Positions 62,613 to 64,000 of a stretch of 64,000 nucleotides of DNA are shown here, one piece after another. A model generated the notes under the pieces. That model was not told the origin of the DNA. It did not search any database and saw nothing but the letters and a program-made list of their open reading frames with translations. Origin of the DNA: Anarhynchus alexandrinus (lineage: Eukaryota; Chordata; Aves; Charadriiformes; Charadriidae); contig VUYV01000192.1 in NCBI GenBank assembly GCA_008711295.1, positions 248,001 to 312,000 of the forward strand, in the 5' to 3' direction. How positions within the stretch are numbered: the stretch's first letter is position 1; each line of letters starts with the position of its first letter. A program made the translations under genes and the position numbers.

Positions 62613-64000
62613 ATGCAAGAGAGATGATTTAGACAGACATTTGTTAATTATTTTGCTTGGGGAGCCTGATGTTTGATGATTTGTTTAAATAATGTTTTGA
62701 GTCTCACATAACTATCTTGGAGAGAAGAGAAATGCAAAAGCTGCACATCATAGAGATCAGAGCTGTGCAGAAGCTGAATTTCCAGTGGAAAAATTGGTAT
62801 TTCTTATTATCGCTTTACTTGAAAGTTCTTAATCAGAATGAAAGGCCAGGAACAGCCAATATTTTTGTTGCCAAATTCCCGTATCCCATTTTTTTCCCTC
62901 ACCTGTCAAACGCAAAAGAAAATCTAAGGATATTATCAGAAGCCCAGTGGAGATGACAAATGAGGAAAATTTGCCTGTTTGGCAGCATAGGTGAATTCAA
63001 TCTGGTTTTAATAAGTCCTCAGTGAGACCTTGTAGTGGAACATCGTCCTGCTTAAGACCTGGGCTTCATGGTGAAAGCTCCTCTTTCATTTCCTTGGGTA
63101 TAGGATCCATTATCTACTCAAGAGTTATTGAGCATGGAAGTCAGATGATTTGAATTGTATTTCTCAGTCAGCTACAGTATGTCCTGCACAAGTCACTTTT
63201 ACTCTCTTTAACAGTTTTGTAAAAGAAGATGAGATGAACAATTCCCAAGGTTGAGCTCAACTCCATTCATTACTAAAAGAACTAAAAGACAAATAAAATT
63301 GTCTGCTGACCAGACAAATATCCCATTTCTCTGATGATAGATTAAAAAACAAATAAAAGAAATGGCAGAATAAAACCAGAATATATCAGCCAGTTTTGAA
63401 AGGAAAGATGAGAGAGATGATGAACAGTCTTCATATATTCAGAACAGTACAATTAATCATATATAATTACCTAGTAAAATTTGCCTGATATTCCTTCTGT
63501 CTGCAAAACTTCTTATGGAGTCAGAAACTGTGTGAGTGCTATTTAGATGTATGCTATATTATTAACTCTGCTTATACTGTCATTACTGAAATCACTGGCT
63601 TACAGAAATCTTTAAAACACCATAAATCTTATATTCTGTATTATTGCAGCACTTGTGGACTCCTTAAGTTGATGGCAAATATCCTAATAATATCAGTGAG
63701 GCCAAGATTTTACTGTTTAGATATTTTATATAAGGGTACTATTCTATACGTGCACTGCTATGTAAAAGGAACTCAAGTATGCGTTGTATTTTATCCTTTT
63801 GGCCCATTAATAGAGTGGAAATGGTAATTGGCTTAGAAAATTTAAAGCAAGTCCAAGCTAAAGGCCCAAGGTCAACTTGAGGTCTGGTCAGTTAAAAAGG
63901 TTAAAAGTAGTTTCAAACACTACATCTGCTTTTGATTCTCCTGCCACTTTGTAGCTTTATAAATCTGTTTCTCCAAAAAGTTGCTTCTCTTTTCTAGATC

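Larger units (their letters stand above)
58092..64000. other. AT-rich non-coding stretch to the window end
   Basis: No gene or known repeat recognised. Items of note are the perfect hairpin at 58820-58853, a G-run near 60701-60708, the POU-type motif cluster at 61328-61343 and a pyrimidine tract at about 62567-62612. Confidence 0.5.

Noticed and set aside
1..64000. Possibility of tRNA, rRNA, CRISPR array, prokaryotic operon or intact endogenous virus.
   Set aside because: I saw no cloverleaf genes, regular spacer arrays, dense gene packing or internal retroviral reading frames. Only solo LTRs and truncated LINEs are present.

Overview
The window looks like non-coding DNA from a bird nuclear genome, either deep intron or intergenic. 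It is AT-rich and contains no recognisable intact protein-coding gene. Two repeat families support a bird. The first is CR1 LINE remnants, with the typical short tail repeats of the ATTCTATG / ATTCTGTG type and decayed reverse-transcriptase reading frames. The second is solo LTRs of an endogenous-retrovirus family that is common in birds: ends near TGTGCTGG, a conserved TTAATTTTCTTCATAGTAG block, and a GGGGTTAA-type 3' end. I associate this LTR type with Neoaves, but that is from memory and not tested. Runs of N and sequence duplicated around single N bases show a draft short-read assembly.

Layout. From 1 to 9.2 kb: AT-rich DNA, two solo LTRs of one family in opposite orientations (1285-1754 minus, 4982-5567 plus), and two assembly-gap sites. 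At 9259-9559: a GC-richer block with a good splice acceptor and donor, a candidate exon. From 9.9 to 26.7 kb: several CR1 3' ends (9924-10202, 17240-17850, 26018-26057, 26405-26667), an LTR fragment (24975-25047) and a G-rich low-complexity tract (12810-13075). At 30.05-30.37 kb: a small CpG-rich island ending in a consensus splice donor, a candidate promoter and first exon. From 37 to 48 kb: four CR1 copies, including the largest one (40953-42662) with a broken ORF2 reverse-transcriptase region. At 51020-51077: a tiny candidate coding exon. At 55.08-55.62 kb: the strongest CpG island, with an NRF1-like site and a Z-DNA-type alternating tract. From 57.8 kb to the end: one more CR1 copy, a perfect hairpin at 58820-58853, then unremarkable AT-rich DNA.

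No gene system, operon, CRISPR array, rRNA or tRNA was seen. The mobile elements are dead fragments. The features with possible host function are the two CpG-rich islands and the two candidate exons on the plus strand. Whether they belong to one transcript cannot be decided from sequence alone. I did not find a novel biological system here, and most reading frames in the window look like chance.
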